Below are positions 33,377 through 44,400 of a DNA stretch of 64,000 nucleotides, piece after piece. The notes under the pieces are model-generated. The model made no database searches, was not told the DNA's origin, and worked only from the letters and a program-made list of their open reading frames with translations. Source of the stretch: Uloborus plumipes. Taxonomy: Eukaryota > Arthropoda > Arachnida > Araneae > Uloboridae. The position numbers were made by a program, and so were the translations under genes. The stretch lies in assembly GCA_038373865.1 (NCBI GenBank), contig JAXGGA010003879.1, positions 32,023 through 96,022 of the forward strand, in the 5' to 3' direction. Numbering within the stretch: the first letter of the stretch is position 1; the number at the start of each line of letters is the position of its first letter.

Positions 33377-34295
33377 AAATAATAATAAACAAATAAATAA
33401 AGAAAGAAAGTAGAAGAAAAGAAGAACACCTGGCAGTGGCACAATTCCCAGGTGGGGTTCAACTAATTAGGGCCCTTGCTTTCAACACTCATGCCAATAT
33501 AAGTTATAATCCACATACATACATATCCAAATGCAGTCAATTAATACGGTAGTAAAACTAAGGGAAATCCCTCTTCCTCTATTGTAAAATCGGGTTGCGC
33601 TTGAAATCTCTTGCGTTTGTCTTAGTAAGATCCGAGTGATTGCCGTCTATTGTCATCATAGCATTAGATTGTGTAACATTTTTTTTTTAAATGTTCATTT
33701 TTGCATTGGAAAATATCGACCAAAATAATCATTTTTGCTTAAAGTCAAAATAATAGTATTATGGTGCGAGACGTCATTATCCATATCATTAATGGAAAAT
33801 TTGAACTCCTTTAGAAAAATATTTTCGAAAAAAAACTTGCCAATCAAATGTGAAAAAAAGCATTATGCATTTCATCATTTTTATGAATTTAAAGCTCAAG
33901 AACACACCTTTTATTGTTTCATTTAGTTACCCATGTAGATAATTATATAACTGGCAAGCAGAAGGAATTGCCCAAACATCTCTCTCTTCGAGAAGTGCTT
34001 CTGGAAAAAGTTCGCGGCCGTTCATTGGCATCGAACAAAAACGAATTTTAATGAGTGGAAACGCCCTTTCACTTTCGATGTGACACGACCCCTTTACCTA
34101 TATCCTCCCTGCTCTCTTTTTTGAGTCACTTTTCAAGGCATAAGTTTCGAACACTTGATTTGGGCTGAACTTTTCTTTTTCTCTTTTTAACCAAAATCCT
34201 TATTTTACAGGAGATAATCACATTCGTTACAAAATAAAAGTTGACTTTTGCTCTATTTAAAAGTACTGCGCATGTGAGGTTCGCATTTTTTAAAA
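33377..34295. other. Intergenic sequence
   Basis: AT-rich with scattered purine tracts; nothing recognised. Confidence 0.5.
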
Positions 34296-34635
34296 ATAAC
34301 AAGAGCTGTCAAGAACTAAACGAGCCTACTTTCCCGTATACCAACATGATATTCTATAGCACCTGATTAATATTTTCTTAATTATCTGAGACTGTAAATT
34401 ATGTCAAACATACCTTTTTAGAACATAAAGCAAATTTCTAAAAACAAAATATACCTCTCTCATCTGATGAAATAGACACAAAAAAATAAATAATCGAATA
34501 AATCTGTAGCATCTTTTAAACAGGGCAGCTGTTATAGTTCTTTCGAAGAAAAATTCCTTAAATGATTTGAAAAAAGAATTAAAAATAGAAAGCACATCAC
34601 AAAACACATTTTATCAAAAAAAAAAAAAAAAACTC
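34296..34635 (-). mobile_element. AGCCTACTTTCCCG element, truncated copy
   Basis: On the minus strand this matches about 43200-43545, including TACGGGAAAGTAGGCTCG at the terminus, TTTAGTTCTTGACAG, and a frame with the similar peptide TITAALFKRC (versus TITVTFFKRC). It begins at an A run (34619-34636 on the plus strand) and lacks the left half seen in the longer copy. Confidence 0.75.
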
Positions 34636-34961
34636 GCTCCTAAAATAAATGTATTAAACTTTATTTTTTATCCGTTGCCAACAATTAAAAATTAATATAA
34701 AAATTAAAATTAAAAAAAAAGTTTTAAAAACTTTAACCAGCCTACATAAAAAAGCACCGAAAGGTAAGGAACAAGGTCGGTGCTATTTGGTACCATAGTA
34801 TAATTAAGTAAAGCAAGTCATTTGATATGTTAGCTATTCTTATTCATTTAGTTCTATTGGAACCCTTTGTCAGTTCTTCATTAATGACATTATAATTCTA
34901 CTCAAATGCAGTAGTCGTGCAAGTAAAGAACAATAAGTTATATTGGAACTAAACAATTGCG

Positions 34962-35215
34962 GATCTAGAAATTATTCAAGGGAGGGGCTGATCTTTTTAT
35001 TTCAGTTTTACCATGTATACAGGTTTATAAACATTGATAACAAGGGATCCGGATTTTGATTCTGAAACATTTCCGGGGGACTTCATTAAAAATTGTATTA
35101 AAATTGCATTTCTGAAACTTTAATATCGAAAAGTTACAGCTGAAGAGTCCCCCAAGGGAGGGGCGATCGCCCCATCGCCCCTCCCTTGTATCCATCCCTG
35201 TAATTGAAAGGCAAC
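34962..35215. mobile_element. Possible hAT-like MITE with a perfect GC hairpin
   Basis: Bounded by TTGCGGATCTAGA and ATCCATCCCTG, ends seen in some hAT-type elements. Near its right end CAAGGGAGGGGCGAT (35153-35167) pairs perfectly with 35174-35188 across a 6-base loop. Boundaries are tentative. Confidence 0.4.
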
Positions 35216-36713
35216 CACTTTTGAAGGTGAGGGAAAAAAATCACCAGTAAAACCCTTACTCATGTACAAAAAAGTTCTGAGTCCAAAGGAATGAAAACTA
35301 ATTACTTACTAAAGGGGTGATTAATCAAGCGAAGTAAATCATAATGCAAATATTAATTGTATAATTTTTCCTCAATTTCTTGTTTCTACACTGAACCTGG
35401 ACACAATTGCTTAATTGGTATGGGGACTATAAGCGCAACAAGTTCCTTGTAGTTCCAAAATAAGAAATTCTTTTTTGAAATACTGTTGCTGTTCTCATAA
35501 TAAGAGCAACAATTGGTAATAAATATCGCAACATAAACAAAGGGGAATAATGGCTTTGAAAGTGATCAGCAAAGTAATAAAAGAACTAACTTTGAGCAAT
35601 CTTTGACACTTATGTTCGAAGCTCAATCATTTCCTGATATTATTTTAAATGATTCATGTTTATTATCATTATTTTTTTCTTTTTGTTTGAATATTTAACA
35701 AATTTGCTCTTACTTAACCACTCTTTTGCTGGCTACATATTTCCTAAGTTTTTTTTCTTTTAAGGAATACAAAGCTTATTTTGCTTCATTATTTTTAGAA
35801 ATTGAAGATTACTTTTTTTTAATACTCCTAATTATGACTTTCGTTCTAGAACTGATTGAAAGTTTTGAAATCATAAATCACATGCTGATATTTTTTCTAA
35901 CAAGATTTTATTTTATTTAGCTGCTCGATCTAATTTCAAAACCCAGCCTTGCATAAAGAAAGAAGAACCGATTCAGAATTCAATGGCTAGTTTTATTTCG
36001 ATATCGAAATGTAGACTTTTTAAAATAAGTTATTTGAAAATGCAGTTTTTTTTCGTCACTTTAAAGAAAGCATTGACCTCAAACCTTCCAGTCATTAATC
36101 TGTTTCTTATTGACATAGGACGTCAACCCTTCAACTAGATCAATTTGAAAAACAAGATACAATAATCAAGTAGCTTTGTAAATTTCAATTTAACTCACTG
36201 CATGTTTGGTAACTTTGTGAAGTATTACGTGGCACTTTATCTATTTCAGTACTTTTTAAATTTATATTTGACATCAAATCAGACCGTAGGAGTCCCTATG
36301 CTTTATTCTTCTAGCAAGGTCATTATATAGTGATATCCCGTTACACTCAATACCAATACAATGAAATTACCTTTTAACGAAATAATTTGGAACAGATAAC
36401 AGAACGAGATTTCGTTGTACTCACTATGTATTTACATTTGTGGAAAGTGATCGTATAAAACCTCATGTGCTAGTGAAACATATATGCAAGGCTGTGAACA
36501 TCTCACACAACTACATACAGTGGTGAATTTATTACGTCGCAACTGCAATGGGCCCCCAAGACATAGCGAGCCCAAAGGGGATTCATAAGGGCGTATGAAA
36601 AACATTTTATGTCGTTCTGTTCAGCCCTTAGGGGTAATAAAAAATGCATTGCGATAGGTCCTCAAACTTGTAAATAAACCACTGATCAACTTTTGTCTTA
36701 CTTAAATGTTATA
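35216..36713. other. Intergenic sequence
   Basis: AT-rich. Around 36330-36430 tatagtgatatcccgttac faces gttgtactcactatgta weakly, perhaps an old MITE. No gene recognised. Confidence 0.4.
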
Positions 36714-37280
36714 CAGTAAACTCTCATTTATACATCGCCTCGTTTATGCGCCTTTTTCACTTATACGACGATTTTCAATGGTCCCAGCACATTCCATAGC
36801 ATAATAATAATAATATCATTCGTTTATGCGTCGCTCTAAAGATAAATATTTCACTTATGCGTCAAATTTTTCGTAAAATGTAAAAAGTTTAATGTATTTT
36901 CTTTAAAAAACAAGCATGTTTCTTCACTTTCCTCTTTAACCTTTCGCTTTTATTGCTCACAGGCGGGAGACCTTTTTTTCCGCATGGACTAGAGTTCGGA
37001 GAGGAACAGTTATCTATTATGTATCGTTTTAAAGGGAATAATTTTTACTTAGGTACGCTACAATTTTTGTTTTCTCTTTATCATTATAGTTACGTTACAG
37101 TAATTGCCAAACCCATAGAAAAAATGTCCTTTTTCTATAAAAACATTCTTATTCATGCTCTCATTAGAACTTGTGTCGCGTTTTACACCTTTAACTAGGC
37201 TTGTTCGTTTATGCGTCTCTCTCACTTATGCGCCTTTTTCTGTTGGTCCCTTGGGCCGGCGCATAGGTGAGAGTTCACTG
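36714..37280. mobile_element. 567 bp MITE with CAGTRAACTCTCA ends
   Basis: CAGTAAACTCTCATTTATAC faces GCATAGGTGAGAGTTCACTG, with TA on both sides. TTTATGCGYC words recur in direct and inverted form in the subterminal zones. The structure is typical of non-autonomous pogo/Tigger derivatives. No transposase. Confidence 0.8.
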
Positions 37281-37335
37281 TAATTGAACGATGAGCTCGA
37301 TTATTCTACCATACGGACCTTTTCGCTCTATGAAT

Positions 37336-37626
37336 GTTTTCGTTGTTGTTGTTGTTGCTGTCTTTTGGCAGCTAGACTAGTAATTTGGGATGCACTACTT
37401 CACTTTTCCAACTACACCGTAATTTGGTGTGAAATCCGACTTCCACAATACACACATGATATATGGGGACCCCTTTATAGGATATTCAACCATTCACAGC
37501 ACAACACCACATTCACACAAAGAAAAGACAAGAACAGGGAGATAAAGTACATCCGAGCCGGGATTCAAATCCGGGACACCCGGGTCAGAAGTCTCTGATC
37601 ACTAGACAAAGTGGCTGGCCGCTTAA
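37336..37626 (-). mobile_element. tRNA-derived SINE, Arg-like head
   Basis: On the minus strand: GCGGCCAGCCACTTTGTCTA, GTGATCAGAGACTTCTGACC, then GGATTTGAATCCCGG (box B), body GGATGTACTTT..TCTTTTCTTTGTGTGA, and a (CAA)n-rich tail at 37336-37360. It shares its body start with the SINE at 41571-41809. Target duplication is unclear. Confidence 0.8.
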
Positions 37627-40600
37627 CGAATGGTGTAGTTAAATAAACGATCAAAAAATCCTCACACTTATATGCAAACAACTAGATTGCAAACTGTGGC
37701 TTTGTAGTTATGTACTTTGCCTCAAAAAAAATATTGCTCTTTTTGAGTAAATTTGTACGCGTGTTAGCTTTCCCATAAGTGAGCGTCAATCCCCGGCTTT
37801 TGTGTATAATTCATTCGTCAGATTTTCAAATCGAATTGAAAAAAGATTCGGTTTACACCAACCCTGATCTCGTGTCAGTTAACACATTTGACTTCTGACC
37901 TATATTTTAAAGATAAAGGGGAAGTTTGTTGTGTCAGCTTGTACCTAGATATCGAGATACGCCCAATGATTTAAATGAACTGGAAGGAATACGAAAACAG
38001 CCCTGTGCAACTCTTAAGCTTGACTTCAACAAAAAAACATCAACATCTTTCTCTCCAATCTAACATTTTTTTAAGAGAACTTAATGTGAATTAAATGGGG
38101 TTTCAGTGAGTAGGAGTTGAAGTATATGCGATGTTAAGGAAATAGCCTTTGAAACCATAAGCGACTGTGCTTGAGGGTCAAGATTAATGATCTACACATA
38201 ATATGAAAATTTGAATTGACTGTTTTTCCCTATTTCCAAAAGGATTTCGATGTACTGAATGAAAAATAACGAAGAAACATAGATGAAGAGAATGCAGCCG
38301 AAAATACAAGGTTGAGAATTGCAGTTAAATGTAATTTTCCAGATTGAAAACGATTGAAGAATTTGCGTCTTGCATTTACTGGAAAAAAAAATCTACATCT
38401 CAAAGAAATTAAACGTTTTCTTCTAAGTCAGAAAAAGTACGGCATAGAACATCTAACCAAGAAACTACACCATAATATAACAATGAAAACATCTAAATAA
38501 GTAGTAATCGCATAGCAAAACAGTTTATAAATTTGTGTATTATTCTTTTGCTTTAGTCTCCCCATCATCGAAATATTAGGTCTTAGTGTCTGGTGAAATT
38601 TTAAGAAAGATCACCAGATTTTGCAAGTTTCGTTGAGAAATGGAAGACATCTTTCACACGCTCTGTAGATTTATGTCCTGCCATGTGCAGTAGGTAAAGC
38701 CACGTAGTACCTTAAATTTCACGATAAAACTTGGAATTTGGTGGCTTTTTTTTTAAATTTGATGAAATATGAGTTTTTAAGCTATCTTCTGAATTAAGAT
38801 ATTAAATTTTATACTTAATTTGCTTAATTCCAATTAGTAATTCGAAAGATTTAAAGTACTTCGTAAAAATTTCTTTAAAATAAACTCTTTGTAGCATAAT
38901 TTACAACTTTTTTTCAGAAAACTAATTGACTTAAGTTTTGACACTTGAGTTCCAAGTCAGTTAAATCTATTTTTTTTTTTTTTTTGCATTAATTTCTGAA
39001 TTACTAAATTTTTTTATTGCTGGCTACGAGGGAGAAATTCACTCAGTCATCAAAATTACTTTCCTTTACTTTTATTTTGCTTATTTATTATCATTGTTAT
39101 TTCATCGACTTACTTTTTCTTACATTTACATATACGAGTATTTTAACAAAATGAATTTTTTCCCCTACAAAACATCACTGCTTGTGTACTTATTTTAATT
39201 AGTTTTTGAAACACTTGAAATTACTCAAACTACTAACTACTTTACTCAAATATAAATATTACTAAAAAACAAACATAAAAATAAGGAAACATAATGATCT
39301 ATTTTATTTTGGAAGTAAAATGTAACAACGAAGTCTGTTGAAATTACATCAAAAATCATCACTTGAAGATGTTTGATTTGTAACTGCCATGCTCCTTTAC
39401 CTACGAGAAGAAAAAGACCAATTATCATATAATTATAATCAAAATTGTTTACAATGTAGTTAATAAATTTTTTGTTCAACAATTAGGAAGTATGCAATGA
39501 GTTACCACCCATAAGCCAGGGCTAAAGCAGAACTGAAGTGATTATTGCTTCAATTAGGAAATTATGCCTTAAGTTTGAAAATGAAGCTATTTTTTCTTGA
39601 TTTCCATATTTTTAGAGAAAATAAAATCAACTTTCTTGCCTGTTGATAGTTCATGAAGGACAAAGGCTTTTCGACATAATAATACTTCGGAACTTGATAA
39701 AGTACGACTCTAAGTTACTTTCGAATTTTTGTGTCAATTTTAAGCGAAATCTTTACAACCATTTCAAAAGAAAACGAGAGAAAAGAACATGTAAAAAGAA
39801 ACTTGTTTTAGTTCTTGTGTTGCAATTGTAAAGAATATATATTTTATATAATAATTAAAATCCATGTCCCACCTAAATTTGAAACGCAGTTTAGAAGATA
39901 CTAAAGTAATCAGGGAATGATAATTCTAAAAGAAAGATGATATTAAAGAGATCAATAACTGCTGAAGAAGATGAGAAACAAAATTTCATTTATATTCGTA
40001 GTCAGAAGTATAGCTTTTTTGTCATGATTACAAAACACATAAATAATATCAAACCTTTTTGTCCGGGATTGAAACAGCTGGCCACCTACTCAGAGTGATA
40101 ATGTTTTAAAATTATTTTATTTTTACATTAAACAAACTATCGTCTCTTTTAGAGGAGGGAGGGGGAGCGATTTTTTTATAAACCTGCATAGTTTTGACGA
40201 AGAGCAGTGAAAGTAATTATCTTTGTCAGGTTTGTTTTGGAAGAAAACCTTGTTTTACAATCAAAATATAAAAAATGCTTTACCCGTGCTAAAAAATAAA
40301 GCGTTTTCACGATTTTTCGAAGTTGAAAATTGCACGTTTTTCACACAATTTTTAATACAATGACAAAATGATTCGAAAATAAATTTGTCATTTGCCCATG
40401 AAAGCTTAATTTGTAATTAAGGGTCATTTTCAAAATCTGCAACCATTGGCAGTCCATGTGTTAAAAGTATTTCCTTCAGCATGTGAGAATTTTTCTATAA
40501 TTAATCCTTTAAGAATCTCTTAACTATTTTCCTTTTAACGGGCTTTTCATACAACTTCTATTAGAGAACTAACAAAATTAATAAATAGTATAGTTAGTTA

Positions 40601-41054
40601 TTTATGTATTTTTTAAAGGACAGCTGTCTCAACTGTAAGCCGGAAATGTTTTATGTAGAACTTTTTCCAGACAAAAAGGTGAACATATTCAGATTTATTT
40701 TTAAATTAATAAATGCATTCTAAATTGCAATCAATAAAGAATATAAAACAAAATACAGCTGTTCTAGCATTGGTATCAGGCAGCACCAGATCTTTTTCGA
40801 GCCGGTTTTAACTTTGAAACTGTCGCCCTTATCCATCTTCCTTCAAGTTTTTACGTGTAATTTTAACGATAAAAAAGGAGGGAGAATTTTTTCACCACCA
40901 GAAGTTACTAAGGCAATTACTCCTTGTTTTATACCATAAACAATTTTTAGTTTGAAAAGATATATGAGAGTAGACTTCTTAAAGAAATGTTAAAAATTCT
41001 CATAAAAATTTTGGTGTTGGGCTTTTTAGGCTGTTTTTGTGGAAGTATACTAAT
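37627..41054. other. Long intergenic stretch without recognised features
   Basis: AT-rich with several T runs (for example near 38970). I checked the longer frames and found no domain, signal-peptide exon or RNA gene. A possible old SINE scrap lies near 40060-40090. Confidence 0.45.
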
Positions 41055-41060
41055 TTTATT
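41055..41060 (-). terminator. Candidate poly(A) signal of the small secreted-peptide gene
   Basis: AATAAA on the minus strand about 200 bases after the stop codon at 41262. No closer canonical signal was found. Confidence 0.4.
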
Positions 41061-41261
41061 AACATGCTTCGCAAGGGCAAACTGTTAGGTACATTATATT
41101 TTGAATATTTGTCTTCGTTATGCATTAACCTTGTTGAAGTAGTTGTATTCATATTAACATAAGGAAATTTACCCTAATAGATTCCCGTGATTGACCCTAG
41201 TATTTACCTTATTTAAGTGTTTTCATTCATTGAGGATATTTACCTTAATACCTCTGTTGTC

Positions 41262-41453
41262 TTACCACAGTAGAGGGTGGTGGTAATAAGGCAGTGGCAA
41301 GGGAGCAGTATTGTAGACTTTGCCTGTTGCAGAACTGGCGTATTGTCCAGTAGTAAAATCATAGTAGTTGCCTGCCCAGTCTTTGATACCTCCAGACGTC
41401 AGTATCTGCGCGCTGGCATCGGCGATCAAAGCCATAACTACGATTAAAAGTAC
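41262..41453 (-). CDS. Small secreted protein, exon 2
   Basis: The acceptor CCTGCAG precedes GTACTTTTAATC. It encodes VLLIVVMALIADASAQ through PLLW and stops at TAA (41264-41262). Codon use is less A/T-biased than the surrounding DNA, which supports it being coding. Confidence 0.75.
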   Translation of the reverse strand, partial: VLLIVVMALIADASAQILTSGGIKDWAGNYYDFTTGQYASSATGKVYNTAPLPLPYYHHPLLW

Positions 41454-44400
41454 CTGCAGGAAACACAGAAAGTTATGAAATCAGTCACATTAGTATGAAC
41501 TATGTTGTAAGCAGCAATCTTTTTTCGTGTATGCTGTGGTTTTCGACGCTAATTTCCGATTTGTACATTTCGTTTCGTTTCGTTTCGTTTGGGGCTATAT
41601 GCCCAGGTTTTTTTTTGATGAGGACTACAATCTAGTGTCTTGCCTCCATTACACATGATTTTTATTACATATATCTTGTACAGACAATGTATGGAAGATT
41701 TACATCACACAAAGGAAAGAAAGTACATCCGGAGCGAGGGTGGGGAGTCGAACCCACCGTCTCAGAGTTATCGGCTACACGCCTTAGACCGCTCGGCCAC
41801 TGAGACCCCATTTGTACATTTTGAAAAAGGTAAATTATCTCAACTAATTCACTTCACCCCTTATTTTGCCCACCTTCTGTCGCGTAATCAAGTGATGAAA
41901 GTGTCATTTTCCAGGATAACAGTCTTGATTGATTGGGGTTATTTATAATCCATAACATGCAAAGAAGTTGTTACACTGCAAAAAATGAACTGTTGTTAGC
42001 CTACTTTCCCGTTAAAAACAAAAGAAAGACGAAAAAAGTATTAAAAGTAGCTGAATGCATCTAAAAAATATCGCCAAGTCCAAAAAATATCGCCAAGTTA
42101 AAAAAATAAAGAGGTAAAATGAATATCGAAAAATTAAAAATTTGAAAGTAGGGTATTGAGATGGGGAATTTGTGTGTCGGTCTGTCGGTCGGTCTGTCTG
42201 TCCCCCCCCTAATAACTTTTGAATGAACATTCCGATTTGGACAAACTTTTTTTTGTTGGAAAGATCTCGGCGAGTACAGCTCGTTCCCATATTTGATTTT
42301 TTGATTTGAACAATTTTTGGTTCAACTTTGAGCCGTTGAAACAACCGGTCCAGCGATACTAACTTTTGAATGAACAGTCCGATTTGAACAAACTTTTTTT
42401 TGTTCGAAAGATCTTTTCAAGGGTACTTCATTCCCGTATCTACATTTTCGATTTGAACAAATTTTCGTTCAACATTGAACAGTTCAAACAAGCTGTCACC
42501 CCTAATAACTTTTGAGTGAACAGTCCGATTTAAACAAACTTTTTTTTGTTCGAAAGATCTCGGCAAGGATACTTCATTAACGTATTTAAATTTTCAATTT
42601 GAACATTTTTTCGTTCAACATTGAACCGTTCAAGCAACCTTTCTCCACCTAATAACTTTTAAATGAACCGTCTGAATTGAATAAACTTTTTTTGTACGAA
42701 AGATCTCGGAGAGATTCATTCCCATATTTCACTTTTCAATTTGAACCATTTTTCGTTCAATGATAAACCCTTCAGAAATTTTTTTAACATGAGCGCCTAC
42801 TGGGAAATTTAAATTGACTGTTGATTCTGAACTTAAAGGCGGATTTCCTTCAAACTAACTTTGTAAGAAAACGGTTTTGATAAAAAATGTATGTTAAGTA
42901 CTTTTCTGACAAATCTTCTGTGAGGACTCTGATTCCGACTCCGACTCCGCAAACATGGCGGAAATGCAGGTTCAGAAAAAAATGACTGACTGAGCAGACG
43001 ATTTTTTGTTTATTTATTCATTTTTTTTGTTTAATTTATTATTATTATTTTTATTTATTTATTTTTTTTTGGCAGACGATACTTTTTATTATTACAAAAA
43101 TTGTTCATTCACGAGAGCATTTTATTCTTTATTTATATTTAACAACTGGCAACGGATTAAAAATAAAATTCGAGACATTTTATTAACGAACGAGGTTTTT
43201 TTTTCTTTCTTTGATAAAATGTGTTTTGATGTTCTTTGTACTTTTATTTTATTTATTATTTTTTTTCTTTTGAAAACGATTGTGAAATTTTTCTACGGAA
43301 GAACTATAACAGTTACATTCTTTAAAAGGTGCGACAAAACTTTATTTACTCGTTTATTTACTTTTTACGTGTCCATTTCATCTGATGAGTATATTTTGCT
43401 TTTAGAAATCAGCTTTAAGTGCTATAAAGGTATGTTTGACAAAATTTTCAGTTTCAGATATTCAAGAGAATATTGATTAGATGCTAGAATGCCGATGTGG
43501 ATGTACGGGAAAGTAGGCTCGTTTAGTTCTTGACAGAACTTCTTGTTTACAGTATGATACTGGCAGCCGAGGTTCCAATTTAAAACTGTAAAATGCACAG
43601 TATTAAACTCTAAAACTAGCAGTTTTAATGTTTCTTACTGTAAAGTTAGCAGTTTTACAGTTTATTGCCGTAAAGTTTAGCTGTGTTATACTGTAAAAAC
43701 AAGAGTACAATACTGGCAGCAGAGGTTCTAGTTTAAAACTGTAAAATGCACGGTAATGAAATGTCAAATTGCCAATTTTACAGTTCAGTACTGTAAAATG
43801 ATCAATTTTACAGTTTATTACTATAAAATTAGCTGTATTATACTGTAAGAACAACATTCATTTTTTACAGTGTAGAAATATTTGCTCGATTCAATTAGCT
43901 CTTTACGTCCTATATCAAAAAGCTGTACTTCCAACCTAACCAAATGTATCCCTTCCGTTTCTGTTAAAGGAAAGCTAAGTCAAGAATTGAAAGCTGATTA
44001 GTAATATGTATTAATACAACATCAATTATGCTTTTAACACTCTTAATGCTTTCGTTTAATAATCCCGAACAAAGGTTTTTAATTTCCGGCAATTTTTTCC
44101 AGTAGTATCTCGAAAGAATTATTTACTTTTAATCGCCTGTAATGCTTGCGAAGGAGGAAGGGAAACTTACATCTAATTAAGTTTATAATGGCTCCAGAAA
44201 TAGAAAAAAAAAAGTGTTGCCTTAGGATATTTGCATTTCCTATTGCTCTGAAGACAATCTTTAGATTTATGAATTATATAACGAGAAACCGCAGAAGAAA
44301 CTTTTATGTAAGATGTAAGATGGTGTTTATGTAAGATGGTGTCAGTTAATTCAGCAATGAGTATTTTTGTAACGATGCAATTCGGGTAATAACAAGTAAG

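Larger units (their letters stand above)
41974..43872. mobile_element. CACTG-family MITE, copy 5, split by a 1.5 kb insertion
   Basis: The left stub CACTGCAAAAAATGAACTGT runs from 41974 to 41997. The right part (43545-43872) continues TTTACAGTATGATACTGGCA and ends ttttttaCAGTG before TA. Together they restore a typical copy. The right part has two copies of the GGTTCCA/GGTTCTA motif and palindromic units. Confidence 0.82.

Noticed and set aside
37284..37598. 104-residue plus-strand frame with a poly-Cys run
   Set aside because: The Cys run is the translated (TTG)n tail of a SINE, and the rest is SINE body.
41735..41809. tRNA-Leu/Ser-like gene
   Set aside because: It is the head of a SINE with body, (ACGAA)n tail and a 12 bp target duplication; the anticodon arm is degraded.
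43006..43476. 156-residue hydrophobic frame that could be read as a membrane protein
   Set aside because: Its codons come from T-rich low-complexity DNA inside a mobile element. The other copy at 34.3 kb keeps DNA similarity but not a full frame.
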